Assembly: GCF_011516945.1 (NCBI RefSeq)
Contig: NZ_WOTH01000018.1
Coordinates: forward strand, 1 to 61,125
DNA length: 61,125 nt
Reading direction: 5' to 3'
From: Acetobacter estunensis
GTDB taxonomy: Bacteria > Pseudomonadota > Alphaproteobacteria > Acetobacterales > Acetobacteraceae
The translations under genes and the position numbers were made by a program. Numbering within the stretch: the stretch's first letter is position 1; every line of letters begins with the position of its first letter. The notes beneath the pieces were generated by a model. It had not been told where the DNA came from, made no database searches, and worked only from the letters and a program-made list of their open reading frames with translations. Positions 1-10,142 of this stretch are shown piece by piece.

Positions 1-80
1 CTGCCTCCAGAGGCAAAATGCCGTTGTCATTCCAGATCAGACGCACAGGACACAGCTCTCAGAACAGAGAATAACACTCT

Positions 81-533
81 TCAGACAAAATGTGAGAAAT
101 CCGCGTCGATCAGATGCCTCACCTGTGCAGGAACCGAAGCCGTGGCCACGAATTCACTGGCCACATCCTTGAACAGCGCCTGCAGATCCACTTCCTGCTG
201 ATAGGCGGCCCCGATGGCGGAGCGCATTTGCTGGCCCACAATGGCCACGACTCCGACATGATCGAGCTTGGCATCATAAAGACCGTTCAGAAGGTGAATC
301 GCACCCGGCCCCGATGTGGCGTAACACAGCCCGACCTGTCCGGTGAACTTGGCGTGAGCGCTGGCCATGAAAGCCGCCATTTCTTCATGACGGACCTGCA
401 CAAACTCCGTACCTTCTTTCAGCGCCGCTTCCAGCGCGACATCCAGACCGCCCACCCCGTCACCCGGATATCCATAGACACGGGCAAGCCCCCATTCCCG
501 GAGGCGCCTCCAGACGAATTCACTGACATTCAT
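81..533 (-). pseudogene. N-terminal fragment of a thiamine-diphosphate-dependent enzyme (pyruvate oxidase/acetolactate synthase type)
   Basis: The 150 residues match the start of the ThDP-binding enzyme N-terminal domain: a Gly-rich YGYPGDGV segment near residue 20, the conserved catalytic Glu in VRHEEMAAFMA near residue 50, then GLCYATSGPGAIHLLNGL. Such enzymes are normally about 550-600 residues, so only a quarter is present. The match holds to about VPAQVRHLID, then the frame leaves the family sequence and stops within seven codons. None of the three frames in the remaining 80 bases gives an obvious continuation. A GGAG lies just upstream of the ATG at 533, so the start looks genuine. A deletion or insertion has probably cut the gene; a frameshift near the window edge is the alternative. 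Confidence 0.6.
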
Positions 534-841
534 CCTATTTCTCCGAAAACTTGTGCGATACGTGTGTCACACTCCATACGCTTTCGGATTTGATGCGTTC
601 CTCGCTTTCAAAACGAACTTTTCAGAATCGAAACCGTGTTTGACGTGGAATCAAAAGCTTCCACGAAGCAGCGCATCCTATGTTCGAAAAAACCAACCCA
701 ATCTGAAATCTTTTCTATTTATATTTGCAACTTTCCCATCTCAAGCTCCTTGAGTCTCCACCGGATCCGAAAACAGACCTGCATCGAACACACATGAAAA
801 TGAGGTCATGTTTTCAGCCGGAACAGAAATGGAGTCTTCGT
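534..841. other. Intergenic region between divergent genes
   Basis: I see no credible gene in these 308 bases. They are more AT-rich than the flanks, with runs such as TTTTCTATTTATATTTGC near 711-728, as expected for promoters of the two divergent neighbours. No clear operator or structured RNA was found. Confidence 0.4.
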
Positions 842-1225
842 ATGTTCTACAATCACGAAAATCGTCATCCCATCGCATACGCTGCCGACCGCTCGGGAGA
901 GAGCACTGGAAGCCACAACGCTGGGAACTTCGCTGAAAATCGCGAGAAAGCTTCTGAGGCCGGTCGCAAGGGCGGGCACGCCAGCCACGGAGGTCATGAC
1001 AGCACCACAACTCATGAAAAAGCCCAACACAATCCGGGAAACTTTGCAGAAGATCATGAAAAGGCCGTAGAAGCAGGCCGCAAAGGCGGACAGGCCAGTC
1101 ATGGAGGACACGGCTCTGAAGCCTCCCATACAGAGGGAGCGCACAAGTCCGGCAATTTCGCAGACAATCCGGAAAAAGCGGCCGAAGCTGGCCGCAAGGG
1201 TGGGCATGCCAGCCACAAATCCTGA
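842..1225 (+). CDS. KGG-repeat general stress protein
   Basis: A 127-residue, very hydrophilic Gly/His/Lys-rich protein with three imperfect repeats of about 26 residues. Each is built as GNFA-x4-EKA-x2-AGRKGG-x-ASH, which contains the KGG motif (stress-induced bacterial acidophilic repeat, as in Bacillus GsiB and fungal con-10). These proteins are thought to be disordered protectants against desiccation, acid or general stress; a catalytic role is not expected. The ATG at 842 is chosen because GGAG lies seven bases upstream and the preceding residues of the open frame do not look coding. It stands alone, between a broken gene and an insertion sequence. Confidence 0.85.
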   Translation: MFYNHENRHPIAYAADRSGESTGSHNAGNFAENREKASEAGRKGGHASHGGHDSTTTHEKAQHNPGNFAEDHEKAVEAGRKGGQASHGGHGSEASHTEGAHKSGNFADNPEKAAEAGRKGGHASHKS

Positions 1226-1241
1226 TAACGCGGTCATTGCG

Positions 1242-1268
1242 CCGGAAGCATGCTCGCCATGCTTCCGG
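1242..1268 (+). terminator. Hairpin after the KGG gene, possible terminator
   Basis: A perfect 11-bp stem CCGGAAGCATG/CATGCTTCCGG with a five-base loop lies 17 bases after the stop codon. There is no T-run after it, so it may stabilise the 3' end rather than act as a classical intrinsic terminator. Confidence 0.45.
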
Positions 1269-1477
1269 TCAATCAGACAGAACGATTACAATCGTCAGCC
1301 TGTTCCGATGATTTTCCTGAAGCCTCGCCATAATTGCGAGTGAACGCGACCACTACTTATAAGGCGATGATCCGATAGAAAACGGACGTCCTAACTGATT
1401 ATGGGGTGATGCTCTTTTTCAAGAAGAGTCTATGCGCAAATATCAACTCCGAAGCACACCAAATACAAAATCCTTTA

Positions 1478-2291
1478 GGGCTTGTGGGGATTCACCGTGA
1501 ATGGATGATGGCTGCGGCGAGATAGATCATGGCGCTGAAGCTTTTGTCTGTTTTGTCGGCCCGCATTGCGATGCGTTTGAATTCCTTAAGCTTGCAGAAG
1601 AAGTTCTCGATCAAATGCCGCCATTTATAGATTTCCCGATCCAGCAGCAGTGGCTTTGAACGTCGCGGATGCTGGGAAATAACAACTGTTGCGCCCCTTT
1701 CATTCAGTTCGGCAATGATGGCGTTGCTGTCGAACGCCTTGTCGGCGATGAAGGCATCGAATTCGAGACCGTCAATCAACGGTAGCACTTCCACACTGTC
1801 GAAGCGCTGTCCGGGCATCAGACGGAAACGCACGAGATTGCCCAAGGCATCCGTCAGCGCGAGAATCTTCGTCGTCATGCCGCCTTTCGAGCGGCCAATG
1901 GCCTGGCTCTGCGTCCCCCTTTTGCGCCCTGACCATGACGATGAACCTTCACGATCGTTGCATCGACCATGGCATATTCCATGTCCGGATCACTGGACAG
2001 GGCCTCGAAAATCCGTTTGAAAACATCGGCATTGCGCCAATCGCTGAAGCGACGAAAGGCCGTGCTCCAGTTGCCGAACGCAGTGGGCAGATCACGCCAT
2101 GGACTGCCCGTTCGGACAATCCACAGCACCGCTTCCATGAAAAGACGGTTGTCGCGACCGCTTCGGCCCGGATCGGTCGATTTGCCAGGGCAATGAGGTT
2201 CAATCAGCGCCCATTGGGCGTCTGTCAGCACAAAGCGTTCCATCCGAAGCTTGAATCATAACCCATGCCTCATGTGAATCCCCACAAACCC
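1478..2291 (-). mobile_element. Complete IS5-family insertion sequence (IS1031/IS427-like)
   Basis: The 814-bp element has 18-bp terminal inverted repeats at 1478-1495 and 2274-2291, starting GGGCTTGTGGGG and GGGTTTGTGGGG, with one mismatch. Both ends are flanked by TA (1476-1477 and 2292-2293), the target duplication expected of this IS5 subgroup. The transposase is split into two overlapping frames on the minus strand, and the last codon of the second overlaps the left repeat. With intact ends, frames and target duplication the copy looks recent and possibly active. Confidence 0.9.
1492..2243 (-). CDS. IS5-family DDE transposase, two frames joined by -1 frameshifting
   Basis: The first frame (2243 to 1875, 122 aa) has the N-terminal DUF4096-like part and the first catalytic Asp in MVDATIVKVHRHGQGAKGG. 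The second (1878 to 1492, 128 aa) has the second Asp (IADKAFDS) and the Glu with its K/R residues (LIENFFCKLKEFKRIA). The reading strand carries AAAAGGGGG (plus-strand CCCCCTTTT, 1915-1923). A -1 slip there replaces the RRARP tail of frame one by TQSQAIGRSKGGM, the sequence usual in IS1031-like transposases, and gives one fused product of about 250 aa. The two frames also overlap as ATGA. The slip is inferred from the family pattern. Confidence 0.88.
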
Positions 2292-2390
2292 TAAGCCGCC
2301 TCCGCAGCGCAGGACGTTATTCCAGCAACAAGGGTACAAGGCGCCCGGAGCAGTGCCAGGCGCTCTCTCGATACTCTTATCTTTCTCTAC

Positions 2391-3890
2391 TCAGGAAGCC
2401 GTGCCGCCCACTGTCAGTCCCGTCATCTTGAGCGTGGGCTGTCCCACACCCACCGGCACGCCCTGCCCCGCCTTGCCACATGTGCCGATCCCGGGATCGA
2501 GCGCCACATCGGACCCGATCATGGAAATCGAGGTCATGGCGTCCGCGCCGTTTCCGATCAGTGTCGCTCCCCGCACGGGAGCCGTCACCTTGCCGTCCTC
2601 GATCAGATACGCCTCGGACGCCGCGAACACGAACTTGCCGGAGGTGATATCCACCTGACCGCCACCGAAATTCACGGCGTAAAGACCACGTTTTACAGAA
2701 CGGATCATGTCTTCATTGGTCGCTTCACCACCGAGCATCAAGGTGTTGGTCATACGCGGCAACGGCATGTGAGCGTAAGACTGGCGACGGCCATTGCCCG
2801 TAGGTGTTGCCCCCATCAGACGCGCATTAAGACGATCCTGAATGAAACCGGTCAGGATGCCATCCTCGATCATCACCGTGCGGCCCGTAGGCGTTCCCTC
2901 GTCATCCACGGTCAGACTGCCGCGCCGGTCGGGGAGAGTGCCATCGTCCACCACTGTCACGCCCGGGCTGGCCACGCGCTTGCCCATCAGGCCAGAGAAC
3001 ATGGAGGTCTTCTTACGGTTGAAATCCCCCTCCAACCCATGTCCCACGGCCTCGTGCAGGAGAATGCCGGGCCAGCCGGAACCGAGCACGATTTCCATCT
3101 CGCCCGCCGGAGCCGGGCGCGCATCCAGATTGACCAGTGCCGTGCGCAGCGCCTCGTCCACCGCCCCGCGCCACGCATTTTCCTCGATCAGCTTCGTCAG
3201 GCTGTAGCGTCCACCAAAGCCGTGCGTGCCACTCTCGCGCCGCCCGTCCTTTTCCACCACCACAGAGACGTTCAGACGCACCAGCGGGCGCAGGTCTGCC
3301 ACACGCGTGCCATCCGCGCGCACGATCTGCACGGCCTGCCATTCGGACACGAGGGACGCCATGACCTGCACCACGCGGGCATCGCGCCCCCGGGCATAGG
3401 CATCGATGTCCCCCAGCACAGCAGCACGACGGGCGAAATCCGTCTCGTGCAGCGGGTTGATGTCTGCATAAAGGCGTGTGTTCGTAGAGCGCGGCGGGGG
3501 CGCCATGACGCCGGTGCGACCATTGCGAACCTCGCGCACGGTCTCACCCGCGCGGCGGAGGGACTTCGCGCTGATCTCATCCGAATGGGCAAAACCGGTT
3601 TCCTCGCCCAGCACGCTGCGCAGGCCGAAACCGCTGGATGTGTCGAAGGACGCGGACCGGATCACGCCATCATCAAGTGAGAGCCCTTCACTTTCGCGGT
3701 ATTCCAGAAACAGTTCACCATCATCCATGCCAGCCAGCGCGTCGGCCGTCAGCATCTGCGCTTCATCACGACCAAGGCGGGAAGCGGCCCGCTCAAAGAA
3801 CAGATGATCGGTCGCAGCCAGCGGACCAAGACCGGCTACGGCCGACTGAGCGCGGGAAGAGGCGTTCAGGGTTGAGGCATCGGACGACAT
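2391..3890 (-). CDS. tldD: TldD metalloprotease
   Basis: TldD is the metal-binding half of the TldD/TldE protease, which trims unfolded peptides and matures some ribosomal peptides. The zinc motif HEAVGHGLEGD (HExxxH type) is present, followed by the family's C-terminal half with GxGTCGKxGQG near the end. With the chosen start it is 499 aa, against about 480 for E. coli TldD. The ATG at 3890 has GGGAG seven bases upstream; starts further upstream at 3968 or 4016 lack this and would run into the divergent trehalase leader. The partner tldE/pmbA is not in the window. Confidence 0.9.
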   Translation of the reverse strand: MSSDASTLNASSRAQSAVAGLGPLAATDHLFFERAASRLGRDEAQMLTADALAGMDDGELFLEYRESEGLSLDDGVIRSASFDTSSGFGLRSVLGEETGFAHSDEISAKSLRRAGETVREVRNGRTGVMAPPPRSTNTRLYADINPLHETDFARRAAVLGDIDAYARGRDARVVQVMASLVSEWQAVQIVRADGTRVADLRPLVRLNVSVVVEKDGRRESGTHGFGGRYSLTKLIEENAWRGAVDEALRTALVNLDARPAPAGEMEIVLGSGWPGILLHEAVGHGLEGDFNRKKTSMFSGLMGKRVASPGVTVVDDGTLPDRRGSLTVDDEGTPTGRTVMIEDGILTGFIQDRLNARLMGATPTGNGRRQSYAHMPLPRMTNTLMLGGEATNEDMIRSVKRGLYAVNFGGGQVDITSGKFVFAASEAYLIEDGKVTAPVRGATLIGNGADAMTSISMIGSDVALDPGIGTCGKAGQGVPVGVGQPTLKMTGLTVGGTAS

Positions 3891-4057
3891 GGGCAAGACT
3901 CCCGCAAGAACGGGCAGCGGGTCGGCAAGCGCCGGACCGTTCACCACCCTGATACGTCTTTGTGTCATACTCGCTTTCGTCACCGACAGAAAAGTCGGAT
4001 GACGGACGGACCCCATCGGGACCTCCTGCGTTTCTCTCCCAGCCGGGCCATGACGCT

Positions 4058-6016
4058 ATGAAGAAAGGACATCATTTGACGCGTAGGACCGCGCATATCC
4101 GCTTTTCCCGCTTTCTGGCTTCCGGCATCCTTGCCCTCACTGCCGGAAGCGCGCTTTCCCCCGCAGCTCACGCCCAGACGGCAGGAGAGACGATGAAGGT
4201 TTCGTCCGATACCGCGCCGGTCACGCCCGAGGCCGTCTCCCCGGACGATGTGCCCGTGCTGCTGCACCCCGCCATTATTCCGCCTCCACAGGCCGCGCGT
4301 CTGCCCGAGCATCAGGATCTGCGGCCTCCTTCCATCATTCTCGACGGGCTGTTCGACGCCATCGGACGGGCGCGCATCTTTACCGATGCCAAGGCTGCCG
4401 CCGATGCCTATCCCAACCGCCCGCCCGAGGAGATCCTCGCCGCATGGCGCAGCCAGAACGATCAGCCGGGCTTCGACCTCAAGACCTTCGTGGCAACGTG
4501 GTTCACCGTCCCGGCCATCGTCTCGGCTGCGTATCAGCGCACTCCGGACGAAAGCGTGCGCGACTACATTTCGGGCATGTGGGACGTGCTGACACGCCAG
4601 CCAGACACCCCCGTGCCGTGGTCCTCGCTGCTGACACAACCCCAGCGCTACGTGGTGCCGGGCGGTCGCTTCTCGGAGCTGTACTACTGGGACAGCTACT
4701 TCACGATGATCGGGCTGTATGAGGACAACCGCGTCGATCTTCTGCGCTCGACCTTTATCTGCCTCGCCTCCATGATCGACCGTTACGGGCACATCCCCAA
4801 TGGGGCGCGCACCTATTATCTGGGGCGCTCGCAACCTGCTTTCTTCGCGACGATGCTCGATCTGCTGGCCCAGCATGATGGCAAAAACATCTATGTGAAA
4901 TATCTTCCCGAACTCCAGAAAGAATATGCCTACTGGACGGACGGTGAAGCCACGCTCAAGCCCGGTCAGGCGTGGCGGCATGCCGTCCGGCTGCGCGACG
5001 GTAGCTTCCTGACGCGCCCATGGGACGATTTCGACACACCGCGTGACGAGAGTTACCCGCAGGACATCGCCACCGCCCGCACCACGGATCGTCCCGCGCA
5101 CGAACTCTGGCGTGATCTGCGCGCCGGGTCCGAAACAGGATGGGATTTCTCCTCGCGCTGGCTGGCGGACGGACACACGCTCTCCACCATTCGCACCACC
5201 GATCTCGTCACGATCGAGATGAGCGTCGCCGTGGTGCATCTGGTGCAGACACTGGCGAAAGCCCACGAACTGGCCGGCCACAAGATGCAGGCCCGACACT
5301 ACGCCGCCGAAGCGGCCCGACGCGTGGCGACCGTTCAACGTGTCTTCTGGGATGCTGACCGCAAGGCGTTCATCGATTACGACTGGAAGACCGACACCCA
5401 TACAGGCGTTCTGTCCGCCGCCACTGTCGTTCCCCTGTTTTTCAACATGGCCACTCCCGAACAGGGTCACGCCGTGGCGCAGACGGTGCGGGAGTCTCTG
5501 CTCAAACCCGGTGGCATCGCAGCTTCCACCGTCACCAGCGGACAGCAATGGGACGCTCCCAACGGTTGGGCGCCTTATCAGTGGATGGCTGTGAAAGGTC
5601 TCTCGGCCTACAAGGAAGACGCTCTGGCGGAAGACATCGCGCGGCGCTGGATGACGCGCGTGATCGGAACCTATGAAAAGAGCGGTGTTCTTCTTGAAAA
5701 ATACGATGTCGTCAGCCCGACCATTCAGAAGGATGGCGGCACGGGTGGCGGTGAATACCCCATGCAGATCGGCTTCGGCTGGACCAACGGTACGCTGGTC
5801 GGGATGATGAACCGCTATCCGCGCCTGACGCAGCAGATTCTTAATCACAATCCACAGGCCGGTCAGGAATCCAAAATCGAGGATACGCCGGGCGACGGCC
5901 TCCAGCCCAATGCTCCACCCATCGCAACGGTGGTGCATCCAACGCTCAAGGGGCAGGCGGCCTCACAGGAGAGCGTACCCCACGATGGCGTGCCGCTCTC
6001 TCCCGATCACCCCTGA
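4058..6016 (+). CDS. treA: Periplasmic trehalase
   Basis: A GH37 alpha,alpha-trehalase that splits trehalose into two glucose molecules. Both family signatures are present: PGGRFSELYYWDSY (about residues 200-213) and QWDAPNGWAP (about 496-505), plus the Gly-rich GGTGGGEY near the C-terminus. The N-terminus MKKGHHLTRRTAHIRFSRFL, a hydrophobic stretch and an AHA-Q cleavage site form a signal peptide, so the enzyme should act in the periplasm. The ATG at 4058 starts exactly at that signal peptide; the open frame extends to 3962, but the extra residues look non-coding. Transcribed divergently from tldD. Confidence 0.92.
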   Translation: MKKGHHLTRRTAHIRFSRFLASGILALTAGSALSPAAHAQTAGETMKVSSDTAPVTPEAVSPDDVPVLLHPAIIPPPQAARLPEHQDLRPPSIILDGLFDAIGRARIFTDAKAAADAYPNRPPEEILAAWRSQNDQPGFDLKTFVATWFTVPAIVSAAYQRTPDESVRDYISGMWDVLTRQPDTPVPWSSLLTQPQRYVVPGGRFSELYYWDSYFTMIGLYEDNRVDLLRSTFICLASMIDRYGHIPNGARTYYLGRSQPAFFATMLDLLAQHDGKNIYVKYLPELQKEYAYWTDGEATLKPGQAWRHAVRLRDGSFLTRPWDDFDTPRDESYPQDIATARTTDRPAHELWRDLRAGSETGWDFSSRWLADGHTLSTIRTTDLVTIEMSVAVVHLVQTLAKAHELAGHKMQARHYAAEAARRVATVQRVFWDADRKAFIDYDWKTDTHTGVLSAATVVPLFFNMATPEQGHAVAQTVRESLLKPGGIAASTVTSGQQWDAPNGWAPYQWMAVKGLSAYKEDALAEDIARRWMTRVIGTYEKSGVLLEKYDVVSPTIQKDGGTGGGEYPMQIGFGWTNGTLVGMMNRYPRLTQQILNHNPQAGQESKIEDTPGDGLQPNAPPIATVVHPTLKGQAASQESVPHDGVPLSPDHP

Positions 6017-6044
6017 CGCTGTCGATACATTTCGCTCATGAAAC

Positions 6045-6075
6045 AAGGCCTGCCCCGAACGGGAGCAGGCCTTTT
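6045..6075. terminator. Intrinsic terminator between convergent treA and dnaJ
   Basis: A stem AAGGCCTGC/GCAGGCCTT with a GC-rich loop is followed by T5 on the plus strand, 28 bases after treA stops. The complementary side has a weaker T-rich tail, so it may serve both genes. Confidence 0.85.
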
Positions 6076-6097
6076 TCAGTGAAACGGGACCGAACGT

Positions 6098-7246
6098 TCA
6101 GTCCTGTCCTTCGAAGAAGCTCTTCACACGACTGAAGAAACCGGCATGTTCCGGACTGCTTTTGACATGCTCCCCCGCTTCCGTCTCGAATTCTTCAAGA
6201 AGTTCGCGCTGGCGCTTGGTCAGATTCTGCGGGGTCTCAACGACGACCTGCACATACATATCTCCCCGGGCAGAAGACCGCAGGACGGAAAAGCCTTTGC
6301 CCCGAAGACGGAAGTGTTCGCCACCCTGCGTTCCGGCAGGGATCTTCACCTTGGCGCGTGAGCCGTCCACAACCGGCACCTCAATCTCGGTGCCAAGTGC
6401 GGCCTGCGTCATGCGCAGCGGCACGCGGACATAAATGTTGGAGCCGTCACGCTGGAAGAGTTCGCTGCGCTGCACGGCGATATGAACATACAGATCGCCT
6501 GCGGGCGCGCCCTTGCCACCGGATTCCCCCTCGCCCGAAAGGCGGATGCGCGTGCCGTCCTCGATCCCGGCCGGAATGGCCACTTCCAGCGTGCGGGTGG
6601 TTTCGATGGTGCCTTCGCCATGACATGAGGCGCACGGGTCTTTCACCACGCGGCCTTCCCCATGACAGGTGGGGCATGGACGCTCGACCACGAAAAAGCC
6701 CTGCTGCGCACGCACCTTGCCCGCACCGTGACAGGACGGGCAGACCTGCACGCCAGCCTCGCCTTCCTTGGAGCCGGTACCGTCACAGGACTCGCACAAA
6801 ATGCGGGTGCGAACAGTGACAGGCTTCTTCACGCCGCTGAAGGCTTCCGCCAGCGTAACCTCGACCTGCACCTGAATGTCGGAGCCCGCGCGCACAGCGC
6901 TGCCGCCCCCGCGACGGCCCATCATGTCGCCGAACATCTGCTCGAAAATGTCGCCCAGACCGCCGCCTGCAAAACCGCCGCCGAAGTCGAAGCCACCCGG
7001 TCCGCCACCGCCGCCATTGGTGAACGCGTCATGACCGAAGCGGTCATAGGCCGCGCGTTTCTGCTCGTCCTTGAGGACGTCATACGCCTCGTTGATTTCC
7101 TTGAAGCGCGCCTCGGCCGCGCCATCCCCCGGATTGCGGTCCGGGTGATACTTCATGGCCAGTTTCCGGTACGCCTTCTTGAGCTCGTCAGAGGAGGCTT
7201 CCCGAGAGACTTCCAGAACAGCGTAATAATCCAGTTTGGTGGCCAT
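6098..7246 (-). CDS. dnaJ: Chaperone protein DnaJ
   Basis: The Hsp40 co-chaperone that delivers unfolded clients to DnaK and stimulates its ATPase. Order of domains in 382 aa: J domain with HPD (YHPDRNPG, about residues 33-39), a Gly/Phe-rich linker ([19 protein letters not shown], about 78-97), four CxxCxGxG zinc-finger repeats (about 151-218) and the C-terminal substrate-binding domain. Full length for a class I DnaJ. It follows dnaK on the same strand after a 140-bp spacer with a strong hairpin. Confidence 0.97.
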   Translation of the reverse strand: MATKLDYYAVLEVSREASSDELKKAYRKLAMKYHPDRNPGDGAAEARFKEINEAYDVLKDEQKRAAYDRFGHDAFTNGGGGGPGGFDFGGGFAGGGLGDIFEQMFGDMMGRRGGGSAVRAGSDIQVQVEVTLAEAFSGVKKPVTVRTRILCESCDGTGSKEGEAGVQVCPSCHGAGKVRAQQGFFVVERPCPTCHGEGRVVKDPCASCHGEGTIETTRTLEVAIPAGIEDGTRIRLSGEGESGGKGAPAGDLYVHIAVQRSELFQRDGSNIYVRVPLRMTQAALGTEIEVPVVDGSRAKVKIPAGTQGGEHFRLRGKGFSVLRSSARGDMYVQVVVETPQNLTKRQRELLEEFETEAGEHVKSSPEHAGFFSRVKSFFEGQD

Positions 7247-7277
7247 CTAGTTCCTCATGAGTGGGATGAAAGCACAA

Positions 7278-7305
7278 ACGCCCGCTCCCTGAACGGAGCG
7301 GGCGT
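7278..7305 (-). terminator. Strong hairpin between dnaK and dnaJ
   Basis: A perfect 11-bp GC-rich stem, ACGCCCGCTCC/GGAGCGGGCGT, with a six-base loop, read on the minus strand before a weak T-rich stretch. It may act as a partial terminator that lowers dnaJ relative to dnaK, or as a mRNA stabiliser. Confidence 0.6.
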
Positions 7306-7386
7306 CTGGGACCCTCGGAGAGCACAAGACCGCCCTCCCGTGAAGTGATGGAGCGGGACAGTCCCACCCCATCACGGCATATCCGC

Positions 7387-9297
7387 TCAGGACTTCTTGT
7401 TGTCGTCGATTTCCTCGAAGTCGGCATCGACAACCTTCTCATCGGGCTTGGCGCCGCCAGCAGTGGCGCCTTCCGCCGCACCCTCGGCACCCTGACCGGC
7501 CTTGTAGACGGCCTCACCGACCTTCATCGCCGCCTGCGTCAGACGCTCGGAAGCCGATTTCAGCGTGTCCGCGTCCGAACCTTCAAGAGCCGATTTCACA
7601 GCCTTGATGGCCTCTTCCGCCTCGCTGCGGACATCGGCCGGAACCTTGTCGCCACCCTCGGAGAGCGACTTCTCAGTCTGGCTGACCAGCGCATCGGCAT
7701 TGTTGCGGACCTCGACCTGCTCACGCTTCGCCTTATCGGCTTCCGCGTTTGCTTCGGCGTCCTTGACCATCTTGTCGATGTCGGACTCCGACAGACCACC
7801 AGAGGCCTGGATCTTGATCTGCTGCTCCTTGCCGGTCGCCTTGTCCTTGGCAGACACGGAGACGATGCCGTTTGCGTCGATGTCGAAAGTCACTTCGATC
7901 TGCGGCACGCCACGCGGAGCCGGAGCGATGCCCGTCAGGTCGAAATTGCCAAGCAGCTTGTTGTCAGCCGCCATCTCACGCTCGCCCTGATAGACCTTGA
8001 TGGTCACGGCGCTCTGGTTGTCTTCTGCAGTCGAGAAGGTCTGGCTCTTCTTCGTCGGGATCGTGGTGTTGCGATCGATCAGACGGGTGAACACGCCACC
8101 CAGCGTCTCGATGCCCAGCGACAGCGGCGTCACGTCAAGAAGCAGCACGTCCTTGACGTCACCTTTGAGCACCGCACCCTGAATGGCCGCACCGATCGCC
8201 ACGACTTCGTCGGGGTTCACGTTGCGGGCTGGTTCCTTACCGAAGAAGGACTTCACTTCCTCGATCACCTTCGGCATGCGGGTCATGCCGCCGACGAGGA
8301 TAACCTCATCGATTTTAGACGCATCCAGACCCGCATCCTTCAGAGCCGCCTTACAGGGCTCAAGCGTGCGGGCAATCAGGTCTTCCACCAGGCTCTCAAG
8401 CTTCGCACGGGTCAGCTTGACCACGAGATGCTTCGGACCCGACGCATCCGCCGTAATGAACGGCAGGTTGATCTCGGTCTCCTTGGAAGAAGACAACTCG
8501 ATCTTCGCCTTCTCGGCCGCTTCCTTCAGACGCTGGAGCGCCAGCTTGTCACTCTTGAGGTCGATGCCCTGATCGCGCTTGAACTCGCTGGCAAGGAAAT
8601 CGATGATCCGGTTGTCGAAGTCTTCACCGCCGAGGAACGTGTCACCGTTGGTGGACTTCACCTCGATCACGCCATCGGAAATCTCAAGGATCGAGACGTC
8701 GAACGTGCCGCCACCAAGGTCATAGACCGCAACCGTGCCGCCGTTCTTCTTCTCAAGGCCATAGGCCAGAGCGGCTGCCGTCGGCTCGTTGATGATACGC
8801 AGAACTTCGAGACCCGCGATCTTGCCCGCATCCTTCGTGGCCTGACGCTGGGCATCATTAAAGTACGCTGGAACGGTGATGACGGCCTGCGTGACCTTCT
8901 CGCCGAGATAGGACTCCGCCGTCTCCTTCATCTTGCCAAGCACGAAGGCGGAAATCTGCGCCGGAGCGTATTTCTTGCCGCGGGCTTCCACCCATGCGTC
9001 GCCGTTGTCACCCTTCACGATCTCGTAGGGGACGAGCTTCTTGTCCTTCTGGACGGTCGGATCGTCGTAACGACGACCGATCAGACGCTTGACGGCATAC
9101 AGCGTGTTGGTGGGGTTGGTGACGGCCTGACGCTTGGCAGCCTGACCGACCAGCATCTCGCCACCTTCGGTGAAGGCCACCATGGACGGCGTGGTGCGCG
9201 CGCCTTCGCTGTTCTCGATAACCTTCGTTTCGTTGCCTTCACGGACGGCGACGCAGGAGTTGGTCGTACCGAGATCGATACCGATAACCTTGCTCAT
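7387..9297 (-). CDS. dnaK: Chaperone protein DnaK (Hsp70)
   Basis: ATP-dependent Hsp70, 636 aa. The N-terminus [17 protein letters not shown] is the phosphate-1 motif of the actin-like ATPase, [14 protein letters not shown] and [15 protein letters not shown] are further Hsp70 signatures, and [10 protein letters not shown] follows. The substrate-binding domain with [14 protein letters not shown] comes next, then an alpha lid with an Ala/Gly-rich tail ending [14 protein letters not shown], the usual C-terminus for GrpE/DnaJ interplay. A GGAG lies eleven bases before the ATG. Between grpE (upstream) and dnaJ (downstream), all on the minus strand. Confidence 0.98.
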   Translation of the reverse strand: MSKVIGIDLGTTNSCVAVREGNETKVIENSEGARTTPSMVAFTEGGEMLVGQAAKRQAVTNPTNTLYAVKRLIGRRYDDPTVQKDKKLVPYEIVKGDNGDAWVEARGKKYAPAQISAFVLGKMKETAESYLGEKVTQAVITVPAYFNDAQRQATKDAGKIAGLEVLRIINEPTAAALAYGLEKKNGGTVAVYDLGGGTFDVSILEISDGVIEVKSTNGDTFLGGEDFDNRIIDFLASEFKRDQGIDLKSDKLALQRLKEAAEKAKIELSSSKETEINLPFITADASGPKHLVVKLTRAKLESLVEDLIARTLEPCKAALKDAGLDASKIDEVILVGGMTRMPKVIEEVKSFFGKEPARNVNPDEVVAIGAAIQGAVLKGDVKDVLLLDVTPLSLGIETLGGVFTRLIDRNTTIPTKKSQTFSTAEDNQSAVTIKVYQGEREMAADNKLLGNFDLTGIAPAPRGVPQIEVTFDIDANGIVSVSAKDKATGKEQQIKIQASGGLSESDIDKMVKDAEANAEADKAKREQVEVRNNADALVSQTEKSLSEGGDKVPADVRSEAEEAIKAVKSALEGSDADTLKSASERLTQAAMKVGEAVYKAGQGAEGAAEGATAGGAKPDEKVVDADFEEIDDNKKS

Positions 9298-9472
9298 TAT
9301 GTCTTTTCTCCTTCAGCGGCGCCACCTGACCCGAAGCATCGGGCGACACCCTTCAATTTATCGCGGCAAACCCTCGGAAAACCGAACCGGTTCACCTCTT
9401 TCCCTATCGATGTAGGAGGCCCTCACAGGGGTTTCAAGAGGACCGCACCCCCCTGAGCGCCTCCTTTTCCCC

Positions 9473-10105
9473 TTACGAAGCGCCACCTTCGTTCTTGGCG
9501 ACGACAACCATCGCGGGCTTGAGCAGACGTCCATGCAGCGTCCATGTCGGCGTCCACGCCTGCATGACCGTTCCATGCGCATGTTCGGCACTTGGCTGCT
9601 CAGCCATGGCCTGATGCTGGTTGGCGTCGAACGGCTTGCCGGACGGGTCTTCGCTCACCACGCCATGACGCTCAAGGATGGACAGGAAAGAACGCTCCGT
9701 CCCCTCGATGCCTTCGCGCATCGTGGTGATGAGCTTGTCCTCACCTTCGGCACGGGGAGGGAAATTGGCCAGAGCCCGCTTGAGGTTCTCGGCGGCCTCG
9801 ACCACGTCACGCGCGAATTTCTGCACCGCATACTGGCGGGCATCGTCCACATCGCGCTTGGCGCGGGCGCGCAGATTCTGCATCTCCGCTTCCGAACGCA
9901 TCCATTTGTCGTGCTCTGCCGCGAGTTGGTCTTCCAGCTCCTTGATTCTGGTGCTGGCCGCACTCATCACGTCGTCCGTGGAGGGGGCGCCTTCGGGCTG
10001 TGCATCCGTCCCGGCTGTCGTGTGGGACGAACCGTGCTCGGTGGGGCCGTTCACCGCATCTTCCGCTGGCGCTTCGGCCCCTTGGGTGTCTGTCGTGTTG
10101 GTCAT
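9473..10105 (-). CDS. grpE: GrpE nucleotide exchange factor
   Basis: GrpE releases ADP from DnaK. The sequence has an acidic, low-complexity N-terminal tail, a long coiled-coil helix (about residues 50-110, RIKELEDQLAAEHDKWMRSE and onwards) and the C-terminal beta domain containing FDANQHQAMAEQPS and the VMQAWTPTWTLHGRLLKPAMV signature. About 210 aa. The start is uncertain: MTNTTDTQ at 10105 is preferred, but no clear ribosome-binding site precedes it and upstream starts at 10123 or 10141 are open. First gene of the grpE-dnaK-dnaJ series. Confidence 0.92.
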   Translation of the reverse strand: MTNTTDTQGAEAPAEDAVNGPTEHGSSHTTAGTDAQPEGAPSTDDVMSAASTRIKELEDQLAAEHDKWMRSEAEMQNLRARAKRDVDDARQYAVQKFARDVVEAAENLKRALANFPPRAEGEDKLITTMREGIEGTERSFLSILERHGVVSEDPSGKPFDANQHQAMAEQPSAEHAHGTVMQAWTPTWTLHGRLLKPAMVVVAKNEGGAS

Positions 10106-10110
10106 GTGAC

Positions 10111-10142
10111 AAGAATTAGGCATCCGGATGGAGGACGACAAG
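10111..10142 (-). promoter_or_regulatory. Candidate heat-shock (RpoH) promoter of grpE
   Basis: On the minus strand CTTG (10139-10142) is followed after 18 bases by CCTAATTCTT. This resembles the alphaproteobacterial sigma-32 pattern CTTG-N17/18-CYTATNTNNG with two mismatches. Its closeness to the chosen grpE start would mean a near-leaderless mRNA, which weakens the case. Confidence 0.3.

Noticed and set aside
3980..5938. 652-aa frame opposite trehalase
   Set aside because: Mirror of a GC-rich coding gene; no recognisable domain and it contradicts the trehalase with both signatures.
7345..9456. 703-aa frame opposite dnaK
   Set aside because: Complement of dnaK; long antisense frames are normal for such codon use.
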